Assembly (NCBI GenBank): GCA_947259915.1
Contig: CAMYOC010000028.1
Coordinates: 85,080-138,160, forward strand
Origin: an uncultured Gammaproteobacteria bacterium
GTDB lineage: Bacteria > Pseudomonadota > Gammaproteobacteria > Steroidobacterales > XN24
Length of the DNA: 53,081 nucleotides
Reading direction: 5' to 3'
Below are positions 34,344 through 43,710 of the stretch, one piece after another. A model generated the notes under the pieces. It was not told the DNA's origin. It saw nothing but the letters and a program-made list of their open reading frames with translations, and searched no databases. Position 1 is the stretch's first letter. Each line of letters begins with the position of its first letter. The position numbers and the translations under genes are program-made.

Positions 34344-37088
34344 ATGGAACGCTTGTCGACCACATTTGCGCGGCGACCCGGGCTGATCCTGATCATTGTG
34401 CTCTTGATCACCGGGCTCGCGTTGTCTCAGCTGGTTGACCTCGAGACGGGCAGACTGAGGATCACTGTCGATCCGTCCGTCGGGCGCCTGCTGCCAAAAG
34501 ACGACCCCGAACGATTGTTTTACGACCGCGTCCGGTACGTATTCGGCAGCGAAGAGTCGGTCGTCGTTGCGCTGGCCTCGGACGATGCCTTCAGCGCCGC
34601 GGCGCTTGCCCGTGTCGAACAGATGACGGAAGGCCTGCAGCGGCTGCCCCATGTGCATCATGTGCTGTCCCTGACCACAGCCCAGTCCTTGCGCGCCGAT
34701 GAATCCGGCATCGAATTCACCGGCATCGGCGAGCGGGATTTCTCCGATCCGGTTGTCCGCGAGCGATTACGTGCCGACATCCTCGACAACCCGCTGTACC
34801 GCGGCACGCTGATCTCTGATGACGGCAAGGTATCCGCGCTGCTCGTCTATTTCGAGGGACTGTCGGACAACGATTTCGCCGAGCTCGGCCTGACCCAACA
34901 GATCTATGACATCACCGATGAGGCGCGCGGCGACGCATCGGTCTGGGTAACAGGCTCGCCAGTGATCAAGGCGGCGATCTCCGGCGCGCTGATGGACAGT
35001 TTCCGCGTCATCGTCCCGGCGATCGTGGGCATCGTCTCGGTGTTGCTGTTGCTCGCATTCCGCAGTGTCCGGGCGGTCCTGCTGCCGGTGCTGGCGATCA
35101 CCATGGCCTTGATCTGGACGCTGAGCCTGCTTGCCTGGCTGGGGCGACCGCTCAATGTGGTCACCATCCTGGTGCCACCGCTGGTCATCACGCTGGGGCT
35201 CGCCTACAGCATGCATGTGATCTCCGCATACTACTCAGCCAATCGCAGAATTGATCCGGGATCGGCTCCATTGGACCGGCGTCGGCTGATGGCGTCGGTG
35301 CTCAGACATGTCGGACTGCCGCTGGTGATCAGCGGGGCTACAACCGCGGTCGGTCTGATGGCGCTGTCGCTAAACTCGCTGGCCGCCATCCGCGAATTCT
35401 CACTGCTGTCGGTCGTCGGTGTCACCTTTGCTGCGCTGATCGTGCTGATCTTTATCCCGGCCGCACTGGGTCTGCTCACGCCGCCAGCGCCATCAGCCGA
35501 GGACGTGGGTGCAAGTACCTTCAGACGCCTCTCCGCGCGTCTGGTCGAGCTCGATAAACGGCAGCGCCGACCGATCCTGCTCATGGGTCTGATCGTGCTG
35601 GCAATCGCCCTTGTCGGCACCGCCCGTATCGAAGTCGGCACCGCCTACACGGGTGGTTTGGCCGAGGATCTGCGAGCACGCACTGACTTCGAAGCGATCA
35701 ATAGCGCCTTCGGCGGGGCCAACTCTTTCTATATCGTGATCGACTCGGCGGAAGAGGACACGTTTGTCGAACCCGCCAATCTGGCCCGACTCGAGTCATT
35801 GCAAACCTGGCTCGAGCAACAACCCGAAGTCGGCAACAGTACTTCGCTGGCCGATCACATCAAGCTGATCAACCAGACACTGCACGACGGCGACAGCGCC
35901 TTCTACACCATCCCGGAAAGCAAGCCGCTGGCCAAGCAGTTGCTCTTCTTCGGTGGCGCCGAGGACATCGACAGCTACATCGACAGTACCTACCGCACAG
36001 CCAATATTCTGGTGCGGATCAATATCGATGACACCCGTGAGATATCCCGGCTGGTCGAGCGCACCCAGGAACGTCTGCGGCAGATGCCGTACCCGCTCGA
36101 GCCCCACGTCACCGGGAACCTTGTACTGGTGACACGCACGCTGGATGATATTGCCCGCGGACAGATGCTCAGCATCAGCGCGGCTCTGTTGGTGGTGCTG
36201 GCGATACTCGCCGCCATGTTCACCTCGCTGCGCACGGGATTGACCGCGTTGCTACCGAATGTGCTGGTGGTGGCCATCTACTTCGGCGCGCTAGGTTTGC
36301 TCGGCATCACCCTGAACACTACCACCAGCCTGATCGCCTGCATCGCGCTGGGCATCGCGGTCGATGACACTATCCACTTTATGGTGCGGTTCAACACCGA
36401 GGCGCGAGCCACCGGTAAGGAGGGCACGGCGGTCCAGCGTGCACTCGCCAGCGTGATCCGGCCCGTTACCTACACCTCGATCGTGGTGGTTTTGAGCTTT
36501 CTGGTCATGACCACCAGCGAGCTGCGCAGCCAGGTGCAGTTCGGTGCGCTCGCGGCGTTTACTGTTGCCGTTGCCTGGCTGCTTGATCTGACCCTGACAC
36601 CAGCATTGAGCGCCGGGATGCGGGTTGTCACCTTGTGGGACATCCTCAAACTGGACCTGGGGCACGAGCCACAGCGATCGATACCGGTGTTCGAGGATCT
36701 CAGCCTGCGGCAGGCGCGGATATTCGCGCTCCTGGCTGACATCAGCTCCTACCAGGCCGGTGCGATCCTGATGACCGAAGGCGAGAAGGCCACCGATGAA
36801 TTCTTTGTCGTGATCGATGGCGAACTCCAGGCCTGGGTCGATCGGGACGGCCATGAGATCGAGCTGTCACGCATGACGCGCGGCAGCACGATTGGTGAGG
36901 CCGGCCTTTTCGGTCGGCAGCGGAGCGCGAGTGTAAGGACGCTTGAGCCGGCCCGTCTGCTGCGCTTCACCAGCGGAGACCTGGACGTCTTACGACGGCG
37001 TTTTCCGCGAATTGCGGCGCTCGTTTATCGCAACCTGAACCGGGTGCAGGCGGAACGGGCGGCGCGGGATCTGAGCCGGGTTCACTGA
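34344..37088 (+). CDS. RND/MMPL exporter with C-terminal cyclic-nucleotide-binding domain
   Basis: A 914-residue fusion. Residues 1-775 are an RND/MMPL transporter with two repeats: TM1 near 12-32, a periplasmic loop, TM2-6 to about 385, TM7 near 415-435, a second loop and TM8-12. LGIAVDDTIHFM in the second half holds the proton-relay Asp pair; the first-half counterpart is LGLAYSMHV and lacks them. Residues about 785-905 are a CRP-type cyclic-nucleotide domain: FFVVIDGELQAW and the phosphate cassette GEAGLFGRQRSASV with Glu and Arg kept. This suggests ligand-gated export. No DNA-binding domain follows. It is the distal gene of the pair with the LolA-like protein. Confidence 0.9.
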   Translation: MERLSTTFARRPGLILIIVLLITGLALSQLVDLETGRLRITVDPSVGRLLPKDDPERLFYDRVRYVFGSEESVVVALASDDAFSAAALARVEQMTEGLQRLPHVHHVLSLTTAQSLRADESGIEFTGIGERDFSDPVVRERLRADILDNPLYRGTLISDDGKVSALLVYFEGLSDNDFAELGLTQQIYDITDEARGDASVWVTGSPVIKAAISGALMDSFRVIVPAIVGIVSVLLLLAFRSVRAVLLPVLAITMALIWTLSLLAWLGRPLNVVTILVPPLVITLGLAYSMHVISAYYSANRRIDPGSAPLDRRRLMASVLRHVGLPLVISGATTAVGLMALSLNSLAAIREFSLLSVVGVTFAALIVLIFIPAALGLLTPPAPSAEDVGASTFRRLSARLVELDKRQRRPILLMGLIVLAIALVGTARIEVGTAYTGGLAEDLRARTDFEAINSAFGGANSFYIVIDSAEEDTFVEPANLARLESLQTWLEQQPEVGNSTSLADHIKLINQTLHDGDSAFYTIPESKPLAKQLLFFGGAEDIDSYIDSTYRTANILVRINIDDTREISRLVERTQERLRQMPYPLEPHVTGNLVLVTRTLDDIARGQMLSISAALLVVLAILAAMFTSLRTGLTALLPNVLVVAIYFGALGLLGITLNTTTSLIACIALGIAVDDTIHFMVRFNTEARATGKEGTAVQRALASVIRPVTYTSIVVVLSFLVMTTSELRSQVQFGALAAFTVAVAWLLDLTLTPALSAGMRVVTLWDILKLDLGHEPQRSIPVFEDLSLRQARIFALLADISSYQAGAILMTEGEKATDEFFVVIDGELQAWVDRDGHEIELSRMTRGSTIGEAGLFGRQRSASVRTLEPARLLRFTSGDLDVLRRRFPRIAALVYRNLNRVQAERAARDLSRVH

Positions 37089-37147
37089 GTCGGGTCGGTG
37101 CTTTGGCCAGCCATCGATGGCTGTCGCCGTGTAACGGGATCAGGTGA

Positions 37148-38098
37148 TCAGGAGCCGGCAGCGCGTGACGCAACGAGATCTGCGTCGCGCTCGTCAATGG
37201 AATAACCGAAGAATGCCAGCAGATCCGGGTCCAGCAAACCTTTGATCGTTGCCAGCTGCTGCTCGTCGAAATAGTCCACGAAACCACCGATCTTGGCCCT
37301 GCGCGTTTTGTAGGAATCCGGATTGTCCGGATCCGCGGCCGCCAGGCTGTGTCGCGCCGTGCCATCGCTCCGCTGCCGCTCACGCGCGCGCATGCTCTCG
37401 AATGCCGCAAACGAGACGGCATCCTCGACTTCCTCGCGACTGCACTCAGCATCAAAAAAACGCAGAATTCGTTCGAGCTCCGCTGCGGTATTCGCCCGCA
37501 AATCTTCATAGCGGACGATCAGGTGATCCTCGAGTTGTTGCAGACCATCGCGCCATCCCGCCAGAAAACGCATATTTCGCGGGATGCCGTGATCGGGATG
37601 AGTCGCGAACTCGAACACACCGACGTCGGGCGAATCCTCGAGGCTCGATAGCAAGGCCTTCTTGAGCGGCCGCACCCGATACTTCCACTGGAAGAACTGC
37701 GACACGACGACGTCCCGCGGGTCGCGCACAAGCAACACGACCCTCTTGCCGCTGAAGTCGCGCTTGTCGTCCCGGTGCCCGGTGTAGTCCTGGAGGTAAT
37801 TGTCGTGGGTCGAGAAAATCCGCGGGATCGCCGGGTTGAGCTCGTGGAAGTTATCGAACCCGAGCAGTTCGACGTCGGGCAGCTGGTACTTCTCGCTATA
37901 AAAACGGGAGATCATCACCCGCAGCCAGGTGCGTCCGGCTTTGGGGCAGGACACGATCACATAGTCGGCCCGGCTCAATTTCCTGAATTGCTTGCGACCT
38001 CGCTTCCAGCGATAAATCGCGACACGTCTTGCTCGGGGCAGGAAGAACAGACAGAGCTGGACGAGATCAGAGGTATTCTTGACCGGGAAGGCACGCAT
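37148..38098 (-). CDS. sulfotransferase domain protein
   Basis: A 316-residue cytosolic sulfotransferase-type protein. The PAPS 5'-phosphosulfate loop is CPKAGRTWLR (about residues 51-60) and the 3'-phosphate motif is VVLLVRDPRDVVVSQF; LIVRYEDLR is a further common block. The enzyme moves sulfate from PAPS to an acceptor; the acceptor is unknown. Neighbouring genes are another P-loop sulfotransferase-type gene in divergent orientation and the RND operon. Confidence 0.87.
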   Translation of the reverse strand: MRAFPVKNTSDLVQLCLFFLPRARRVAIYRWKRGRKQFRKLSRADYVIVSCPKAGRTWLRVMISRFYSEKYQLPDVELLGFDNFHELNPAIPRIFSTHDNYLQDYTGHRDDKRDFSGKRVVLLVRDPRDVVVSQFFQWKYRVRPLKKALLSSLEDSPDVGVFEFATHPDHGIPRNMRFLAGWRDGLQQLEDHLIVRYEDLRANTAAELERILRFFDAECSREEVEDAVSFAAFESMRARERQRSDGTARHSLAAADPDNPDSYKTRRAKIGGFVDYFDEQQLATIKGLLDPDLLAFFGYSIDERDADLVASRAAGS

Positions 38099-38406
38099 AG
38101 CAGGGCTTCTTGAGATCTTGATGTCTTGTTGGAAGCGTAGCTCAATCTACGCTCCTGGTTTGGCATATTCAACTGCCCGCCGACCTCTGCTGCTGCGAGT
38201 TCCCCCATAACGCGATTCGACTGCCTGGCGGTCACACAGACCACCGGGGGACCGGGACCGGCGCGTTGGGCTGCGCGCCCATGGGGCTGATCAGACCGCT
38301 GTCAACGCCGCATCCGGCCCCCCTGGCTTTCTCAGGCCAGCCGCGCCGGTTAGCATTGCCCGCGACGGTGCCGCGAGATTCCCGCTCGGCGGTCATCCGA
38401 CAGGAC
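38099..38406. other. shared upstream region of two divergent sulfotransferase-type genes
   Basis: About 300 bp without a gene I can support. It holds one clean hairpin, AGCGTAG/CTACGCT at 38134-38153, near the start of the minus-strand gene. The open frame from 38266 runs into the plus-strand gene but its first 47 residues are low-complexity and look noncoding. No clear promoter is seen. Confidence 0.45.
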
Positions 38407-39486
38407 ATGGAACAAATGCAAGACAAGCACTCGCCCCTGCCGGAGGAGATCAAGCGTCTGTTTGATTCGCCAGATCTCTATGTCAGAGACATGAACTGGC
38501 AGACCGGCGAAGCGTTATGCCTGCGCATGTCCCGCGAGACCTACTCCGCTTCCAGCTTTCTGGATCAGCGCACCGTCGCTCTCGACGGTCAGAATCTGGC
38601 CTTGCCGGTTGCAGATCTGATGCGGGCCTATCGCCAACAGCAGCCTGCCCCAAGACCACTGCGCATTATCGCGCATACTGCCCTGTGCGGATCGACGCTG
38701 CTGTGCCGCTGCCTCGATCTGCCCGGCCTTTGCCTGCCCTACAAAGAACCGTATCTGTTGCACAATCTAAGCGGCATCTGGCAGCTCGGCCTGCAAGAGA
38801 AGCTTCAATCCAGCCTGGCGGACGCAGAGCCGGCGATCATGGACCTGGCTCTGGCACTGACCAACCGTAGCTATGGCCAGGCCGAGAAACCTGTGATCAA
38901 GCTGACGGACAGTTGCACCAGCCTGCTGCCGACACTGCTGGGCGCTTATCGGGACTCACGGATGCTGTTGCTTTACAGTGATCTGGAGAGCTTCCTGGTG
39001 GCCATGCTGCGCAGTCCGGAACGACGCGCATACGCACGCAACATGTTGGTCCGCGCGCGGCTGGATCTCGCGGCGGTCGGTATGGGACGGATCGTCAAGG
39101 AAGAAGACCCTGGCGACGGCCGGTGCATTGCGATGATCTGGCTGAGCCTGATGTACCCGTTCCTCCGGCTTCTCGTCTCGGTACCTGACAGGGTGCGGTC
39201 GCTGAGATCCGACGTGTTTTTCTCGACGCCGCTGGAAACGGTGGCCTCCATAGACCGGTTTTTCGACCTCGGCATTGGCGAGAGCCGCCTACGTTCGCAT
39301 ATGGATACCGGCGTTCTTCTGCGTGATTCGAAAAATGCCACGGATCCATTCGACAGCCAGCAGCGTGATGCCGAACGAAAAGCTGCCGCGAGCCAGTTCC
39401 GCGGCGACATTGATGACGCCCTCAATTGGGTCGCCGCGATTACGGCCGATGCACCAGTCCCGGACGAGTTGCCAAACGCCCTCTGA
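38407..39486 (+). CDS. sulfotransferase-type P-loop protein, divergent
   Basis: The start is taken at ATG 38407 (or 38416) giving about 359 residues. LRIIAHTALCGSTLLCRCLDLPG resembles the phosphosulfate-binding loop of sulfotransferases (CGSTLL), and MLLLYSDLESFLVAML sits where the 3'-phosphate Arg-Asp motif is expected but with Ser-Asp, so the PAPS contact is not canonical. RDSRMLL and VFFSTPLETVASIDRFF are further P-loop family segments. Either a divergent sulfotransferase or a relative with another donor. Role unknown. Confidence 0.6.
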   Translation: MEQMQDKHSPLPEEIKRLFDSPDLYVRDMNWQTGEALCLRMSRETYSASSFLDQRTVALDGQNLALPVADLMRAYRQQQPAPRPLRIIAHTALCGSTLLCRCLDLPGLCLPYKEPYLLHNLSGIWQLGLQEKLQSSLADAEPAIMDLALALTNRSYGQAEKPVIKLTDSCTSLLPTLLGAYRDSRMLLLYSDLESFLVAMLRSPERRAYARNMLVRARLDLAAVGMGRIVKEEDPGDGRCIAMIWLSLMYPFLRLLVSVPDRVRSLRSDVFFSTPLETVASIDRFFDLGIGESRLRSHMDTGVLLRDSKNATDPFDSQQRDAERKAAASQFRGDIDDALNWVAAITADAPVPDELPNAL

Positions 39487-39618
39487 CAACCCATCGTCGC
39501 TCGTCTCGTACAGCCAGGGTTGCCGGCAAGCGCTGGGCTATCGAACGGAGGTGGCGCTTCCAGCCGCCGCTGAACCGAGAATCAGGCAAACCGATACAGC
39601 AATAAGGAAGGAGACCCC

Positions 39619-39987
39619 GTGAAAACAGCAATCACCGTACTCGCAGTGGCCCTTGGCCTACTCAGCATCGCCGCAGGTGTCGCAAAGGTGACCTTGGTGC
39701 CTGAGGAGGCAACGTTCCTTCACCAGTTTAGCTTCACTGACACATCAATAATTGCGTTCGGCCTGGCTCAGGCTCTTGGTGGAGTGCTGATGGTCATCCG
39801 GCGAACGCGAGCCTACGGTGCATTGGTCTGTGCTGCAGGATTCGCTCTGTCCGCGGGGCTGTTACTGGCTGCGGGGAATCTTTCGTTTGGCGGCGTGTCA
39901 CTATTGCCTGTCTTGCTCACCGGGTTTGTCGCCTACCAGGCGTTCGCACGGCGGCCGTCATCTCAGGCGATTCGCGACGACGCCTGA
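39619..39987 (+). CDS. small DoxX-like membrane protein
   Basis: GTG start with GGAAGGAG just upstream (39606-39613). The 122-residue product has four hydrophobic helices; GVAKVTLVPEEATFLHQF and ALGGVLMVIRRTRAYGAL suit the DoxX/DoxD family. Function unknown. The 110 bp after it hold no supported gene. Confidence 0.7.
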   Translation: MKTAITVLAVALGLLSIAAGVAKVTLVPEEATFLHQFSFTDTSIIAFGLAQALGGVLMVIRRTRAYGALVCAAGFALSAGLLLAAGNLSFGGVSLLPVLLTGFVAYQAFARRPSSQAIRDDA

Positions 39988-40098
39988 CAAGGCTCCGCGT
40001 CAGATGCGTGTGAGCCTGGACGGTACAGGACCATGATCTGGCGCAAGCGATGGTGCAGCAACAAAGGCGCCTGACACCTTTTAGCCACCAATGCCGGA

Positions 40099-41334
40099 TC
40101 AGGGATGGATTCCGGTCGCGTGCAGCGAAAACTCGATATCAGTCGTCGCACCGCCACCGGTTACCGTCGTAATTACCAATAGCACCCCGGTTTCACTGTT
40201 CGCATCGTACGTGCAGAGGCCTGGCCCCAGGCTGTTACCGTCTGCGGTAATAATGGCGCGAGGCACTGCAACGCCATTGGTGTCTCGCGCTAATGAGGCA
40301 GTTGCAAAATCGTCAAACGAGAAGACCATGCAACCCTGGTGCGCAGGATCCGCCCCCAGAATGATCGGCGTGACTACTAACAGGATGCTGCCGTCCCGCG
40401 CGACCGATATATCCGCTTGTTCGATGGTGTCCACGCCGAGATCCGCCGCGTCCTGACCATCAAGTATGGTGCCGACATAGCTATAACCAGCCGGTGTCTG
40501 TTGCAATAACTCGATCCGCTCAAGATCGGTTCGCCGCCCAGTCCCATCCGCAACCAGGCAAGACGTTGCGAGGTAAGTCTCGCCATTGAAAGCGAACAAG
40601 GCCGGCTCTGTTTGCAGAACGCAGTCGGCGAGTTCCGGGATCGTATTGAAATCAAATGGTGCGCCCCAGGACGGAGACGTCGCCGCGAAAGTGCCCCAAA
40701 CGGCGCTGTTGTCTCCAAGAAGATCCGGTGTCGCTGCTGTCGTGCGCCAGTAGAGAAACTCCTGGCGTTCATCGACACCGGGAACCGTTCCAAACGGGTT
40801 GAAGTATTTCAGCCACATGATCTGCCACGACCCGGTCGGCTCTTTCACCAGAGTTGATACTTCATGCGTGCTCCATCCCATAACACCGGTATCGGGATGT
40901 GCCTCCATCTGCATATCATTGACCGTGCGCACGAACGTGAAGGACGCACCATGGTCATCACTGCGGGCGAGCCGGGTTCGGACGCCAAGATCAAAAACAG
41001 CTGGCGGCCCCGGGTCGCTGACCTGTGTATTGAGCCAGCTATAGGCCAACCATAGCGTGCCGTCAGCGGCGTCATATTCGAGACTGGGATCACCGTAGCC
41101 ACGGAACGGATCCGGCGCGTTGTTAACTTCGGAATGCGGATCACCAGTGATCAACACCTCCGGGCAGGAAGCGTCTTTGCTGCAGTGGAATGTGACAGGG
41201 CCGGGCGGTGGTGGCGCAACGACTGGTGGGGAAACGACAGTTGGCGCCGCATTGCCACCGGAGCTGCCACCGCAGCCAGAAAGGCAACACAGCACGGACA
41301 AGAGTGCTGCTGTTCTGGAGACATCTGGATACAT
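40099..41334 (-). CDS. lipoprotein with beta-propeller-like repeats, unknown
   Basis: A 411-residue precursor. The signal ends at CCLSGC, a clear lipobox, followed by a Gly/Ser linker and a Pro-rich stretch (PPVVAPPPPGP). The rest has motifs such as RSDDHGASFTFVRTVND and GYGDPSLEYDAADGTLWLAYS, like Asp-box (BNR) blades of sialidase-type propellers. Probably an outer-membrane exposed binding or hydrolytic protein; no catalytic residues can be assigned. It sits alone on the minus strand just outside the A/T-rich block. Confidence 0.72.
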   Translation of the reverse strand: MYPDVSRTAALLSVLCCLSGCGGSSGGNAAPTVVSPPVVAPPPPGPVTFHCSKDASCPEVLITGDPHSEVNNAPDPFRGYGDPSLEYDAADGTLWLAYSWLNTQVSDPGPPAVFDLGVRTRLARSDDHGASFTFVRTVNDMQMEAHPDTGVMGWSTHEVSTLVKEPTGSWQIMWLKYFNPFGTVPGVDERQEFLYWRTTAATPDLLGDNSAVWGTFAATSPSWGAPFDFNTIPELADCVLQTEPALFAFNGETYLATSCLVADGTGRRTDLERIELLQQTPAGYSYVGTILDGQDAADLGVDTIEQADISVARDGSILLVVTPIILGADPAHQGCMVFSFDDFATASLARDTNGVAVPRAIITADGNSLGPGLCTYDANSETGVLLVITTVTGGGATTDIEFSLHATGIHP

Positions 41335-41525
41335 GCCAGGATCCTAGGTCAGCCTTGATGCGGCTGGCCCGTGCACCGTTCGCATTTCTGATTATCGTGG
41401 TTAGTGTGGGTCGAGTCTGCCGCGGCGAGTCCAATCATCGCAACCGGATATTCCGGCGTGGTTTGATCGTCAAGGGCAAGCCATTCAATCCTGACGTTAT
41501 CCGGCTTCAGGAATAAATCCGATGA

Positions 41526-41548
41526 AATCAACGCAGATGAATAGACGG
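41526..41548 (+). repeat. 23-bp direct repeat, left copy
   Basis: Starting at 41526 the sequence AATCAACGCAGATGAATAGA continues to CGG. It matches 45550-45572 in 20 of 23 positions; all three differences are transitions. The two copies enclose the A/T-rich phosphate-transport block, so they may mark its ends, or be copies of a dispersed intergenic repeat. Confidence 0.6.
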
Positions 41549-41579
41549 TCTGCATAAGCAATTCGCACCCCAGAGGTTA

Positions 41580-41843
41580 CTAGTGCTTGGCGTCCCGCTC
41601 TTTTTTTAATTCCTGCAAAACCTCAAGCCCTTTTTTTCGTTGCTTGGAAATGACTTTGAGCTTCGAGGTGATTTCGTGCCTGGTTTCGTCGTCAATGTCC
41701 CCGGCCATTTCCTTTTCCATCTTCTTTTTCTCAGCCCGAAGTGCCTTGAGTACTTTCTTCAGGGAAGAATATTTTTCCAATTGCGCTTGCCGCTGGGCGC
41801 TGAGAATGTCCTTCAGCTTATTTAGCAATTTCTGGTATTTCAC
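41580..41843 (-). CDS. 87-residue coiled-coil protein
   Basis: Overlaps the stop of the Na/Pi-cotransporter gene by 4 nt, so it is probably translated from the same message. The protein is almost entirely charged helix: KYQKLLNKLKDIL, LKKVLKALRAEKKKMEKEMA and KLKVISKQRKKGLEVLQELKKE with heptad-like spacing. It is basic, without a membrane segment. It may bind the PhoU-like domain of its neighbour, but that is a guess. No family recognised. Confidence 0.65.
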   Translation of the reverse strand: MKYQKLLNKLKDILSAQRQAQLEKYSSLKKVLKALRAEKKKMEKEMAGDIDDETRHEITSKLKVISKQRKKGLEVLQELKKERDAKH

Positions 41844-43660
41844 TGTGCTGCCTCTGTGTTCGAGTCTTCCATTATCTCGATGATGTCATCCTCACCAAGA
41901 GCGACGCTTCTGAGCGCAGTTTCTTCCCCCAGATCATAGGCCGAAAACAGCACTGACCCGGCCTCGACCAGATCCCAGCAGATTTCCCGGCAATAGGAGA
42001 TATCATTCATTAATGATGTGGCGATCTGCACATCTATGTGTTCCTTTCTGATCAACTTGTCGAGGCCGCGACTGAATTCCCTGGTTTTCTCTTCGATCTG
42101 AAGTTTGACCTGATCGAGCGGCAGCACAGACCTTGACAGCCCTTGAGCATTTCGAGCCTCCTCAATATCCCTGAGTACCGTGATGATCTGCCGCCGCAGA
42201 CGATTGTATTCCTTCTTGGCGAACTGATTGTCGGACCTCATCACTTTTATGAGATTCTTCTTCAGATGCTTGACACCTTTCACGGCCTCAATCACATGCT
42301 GTCCGGCTTGCCGAATGGTATTTAGTTCTTCTTTCATTCTGCCTTTGGCATAGCCGCCCCGGCTGGCAATGACATACTCGACAATGGCGCCATACAGGGC
42401 TTTCAGTTTCTTCTCATAAAGCTCATCGATGTTTTCATCGATAATGTCGGTCGACTTTTTCACCACCCGCTTTATTTTCTCATCAGACGCAAGCACGTCC
42501 CGCCGGATGCTCAGGCCATCCGTGATGACCCCTGCCGCCAGGTCATAGAGTCGAATGCTCTCCTTCTTCGCAGCTTCAACTGCGGCATCACGGATATCCC
42601 CTGACGCACCGCTAAGATACAGCGGTCGTTCAATCTCAACTTCATCTGTGACGATTACCTTTTCGAGGAATGTCACCAGTCGCCTCAAGAGAGGCAGCAT
42701 CACAATGATCCCCAGGAGATTGAACAGGGTATGAAACACCGCGAGCTGCAATGTGTAGTTCTGAGCACCAATGCCCAAGCGGTCGCTGATCCAACCAACC
42801 ACTTCCATGAGCTGGTAGATTCCTGCGACGGCGATGACACCGGTAACAATGTTGAAAATCAGGTGAGCCAGTGCCAATCGTTTGCCATTGGTGCTGGCGC
42901 CGAGAGCCCCGAGAATTGCTGTAATGGTTGTCCCAACATTGGATCCGATTGCCAATGCCAACGCATTCTCGTAGCTGATTTGTTGAGCGGCGAGAGCAGC
43001 AAGGATAAGCACCAACGTCGCGTGGCTCGATTGCATGATGACCGTCGCGGCTATTCCGATGCCCGCAAAAACCAAAACACCCGGATAGCCCGTCATCGAA
43101 TATTTGGCGAGATCGATACCCTGACCGAAAGTATCAAAACCCTCCTTCATATAATGAATACCGAGGAACAGAAAGCCGACTCCGGCGAGTACGTATCCTA
43201 GCCCTTTCAGGCTCTTTGCCTGCTGAAACACCAGAATGATACCGAACACGAGCAACGGCATAGCGTAAGAGGACAGCTTCACCTTCAGGCCAAAACCGGC
43301 AACAAGCCAGGCACCGGTGGTAGTACCCAGATTGGCACCGAATACGATGCCGATTCCTGACGCGAGGCCCAGCAACCCGGCACTGAGAAATGAAATCGTG
43401 ATCACCGAGACCAGAGAACTCGACTGCATGACTGTGGTTGAGAGGACGCCGAAGGTCATGCTCTTCCACATTTTGTCGGTGGAAGCTCTCAGGATCTTCT
43501 CAAGTGCTCCGGCAGTGAAGGTCTTGAAGCCCTCCTCCAGCGAGAGCATCCCGAAAAGGAATATCGCCACGCCTGCGGTGATCGTTTTGAATTCAACGCT
43601 AACGGCGAATCCATACGCCAGCAGTACGAATATCGCCGGTAAGAAAGTCCTACGTAACAT
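41840..43660 (-). CDS. Na/Pi cotransporter family protein with PhoU-like domain
   Basis: A 606-residue protein. Residues 1-330 hold about eight to nine hydrophobic segments in two inverted repeats, each with the family motif: MQSSSLVSVI and MQSSHATLVL, plus GANLGTTTGAW and GSNVGTTITAI. Residues about 350-590 are helical and PhoU-like (two segments around ITDGLSIRRDVLAS and SLMNDISYCREICW). It imports phosphate with sodium, in the style of NptA/YjbB; YjbB can also export. The gene follows the PiT gene and precedes the coiled-coil gene in one direction. Confidence 0.9.
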   Translation of the reverse strand: MLRRTFLPAIFVLLAYGFAVSVEFKTITAGVAIFLFGMLSLEEGFKTFTAGALEKILRASTDKMWKSMTFGVLSTTVMQSSSLVSVITISFLSAGLLGLASGIGIVFGANLGTTTGAWLVAGFGLKVKLSSYAMPLLVFGIILVFQQAKSLKGLGYVLAGVGFLFLGIHYMKEGFDTFGQGIDLAKYSMTGYPGVLVFAGIGIAATVIMQSSHATLVLILAALAAQQISYENALALAIGSNVGTTITAILGALGASTNGKRLALAHLIFNIVTGVIAVAGIYQLMEVVGWISDRLGIGAQNYTLQLAVFHTLFNLLGIIVMLPLLRRLVTFLEKVIVTDEVEIERPLYLSGASGDIRDAAVEAAKKESIRLYDLAAGVITDGLSIRRDVLASDEKIKRVVKKSTDIIDENIDELYEKKLKALYGAIVEYVIASRGGYAKGRMKEELNTIRQAGQHVIEAVKGVKHLKKNLIKVMRSDNQFAKKEYNRLRRQIITVLRDIEEARNAQGLSRSVLPLDQVKLQIEEKTREFSRGLDKLIRKEHIDVQIATSLMNDISYCREICWDLVEAGSVLFSAYDLGEETALRSVALGEDDIIEIMEDSNTEAAQ

Positions 43661-43710
43661 TCACTGACATCACTAACGAAGAGGGGCGGCCACGGTGGCC
43701 AAATTTGCGG

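Noticed and set aside
41349..41561. 70-codon minus-strand frame upstream of the lipoprotein gene
   Set aside because: No motif, no ribosome site, and it contains the direct repeat; probably noncoding.
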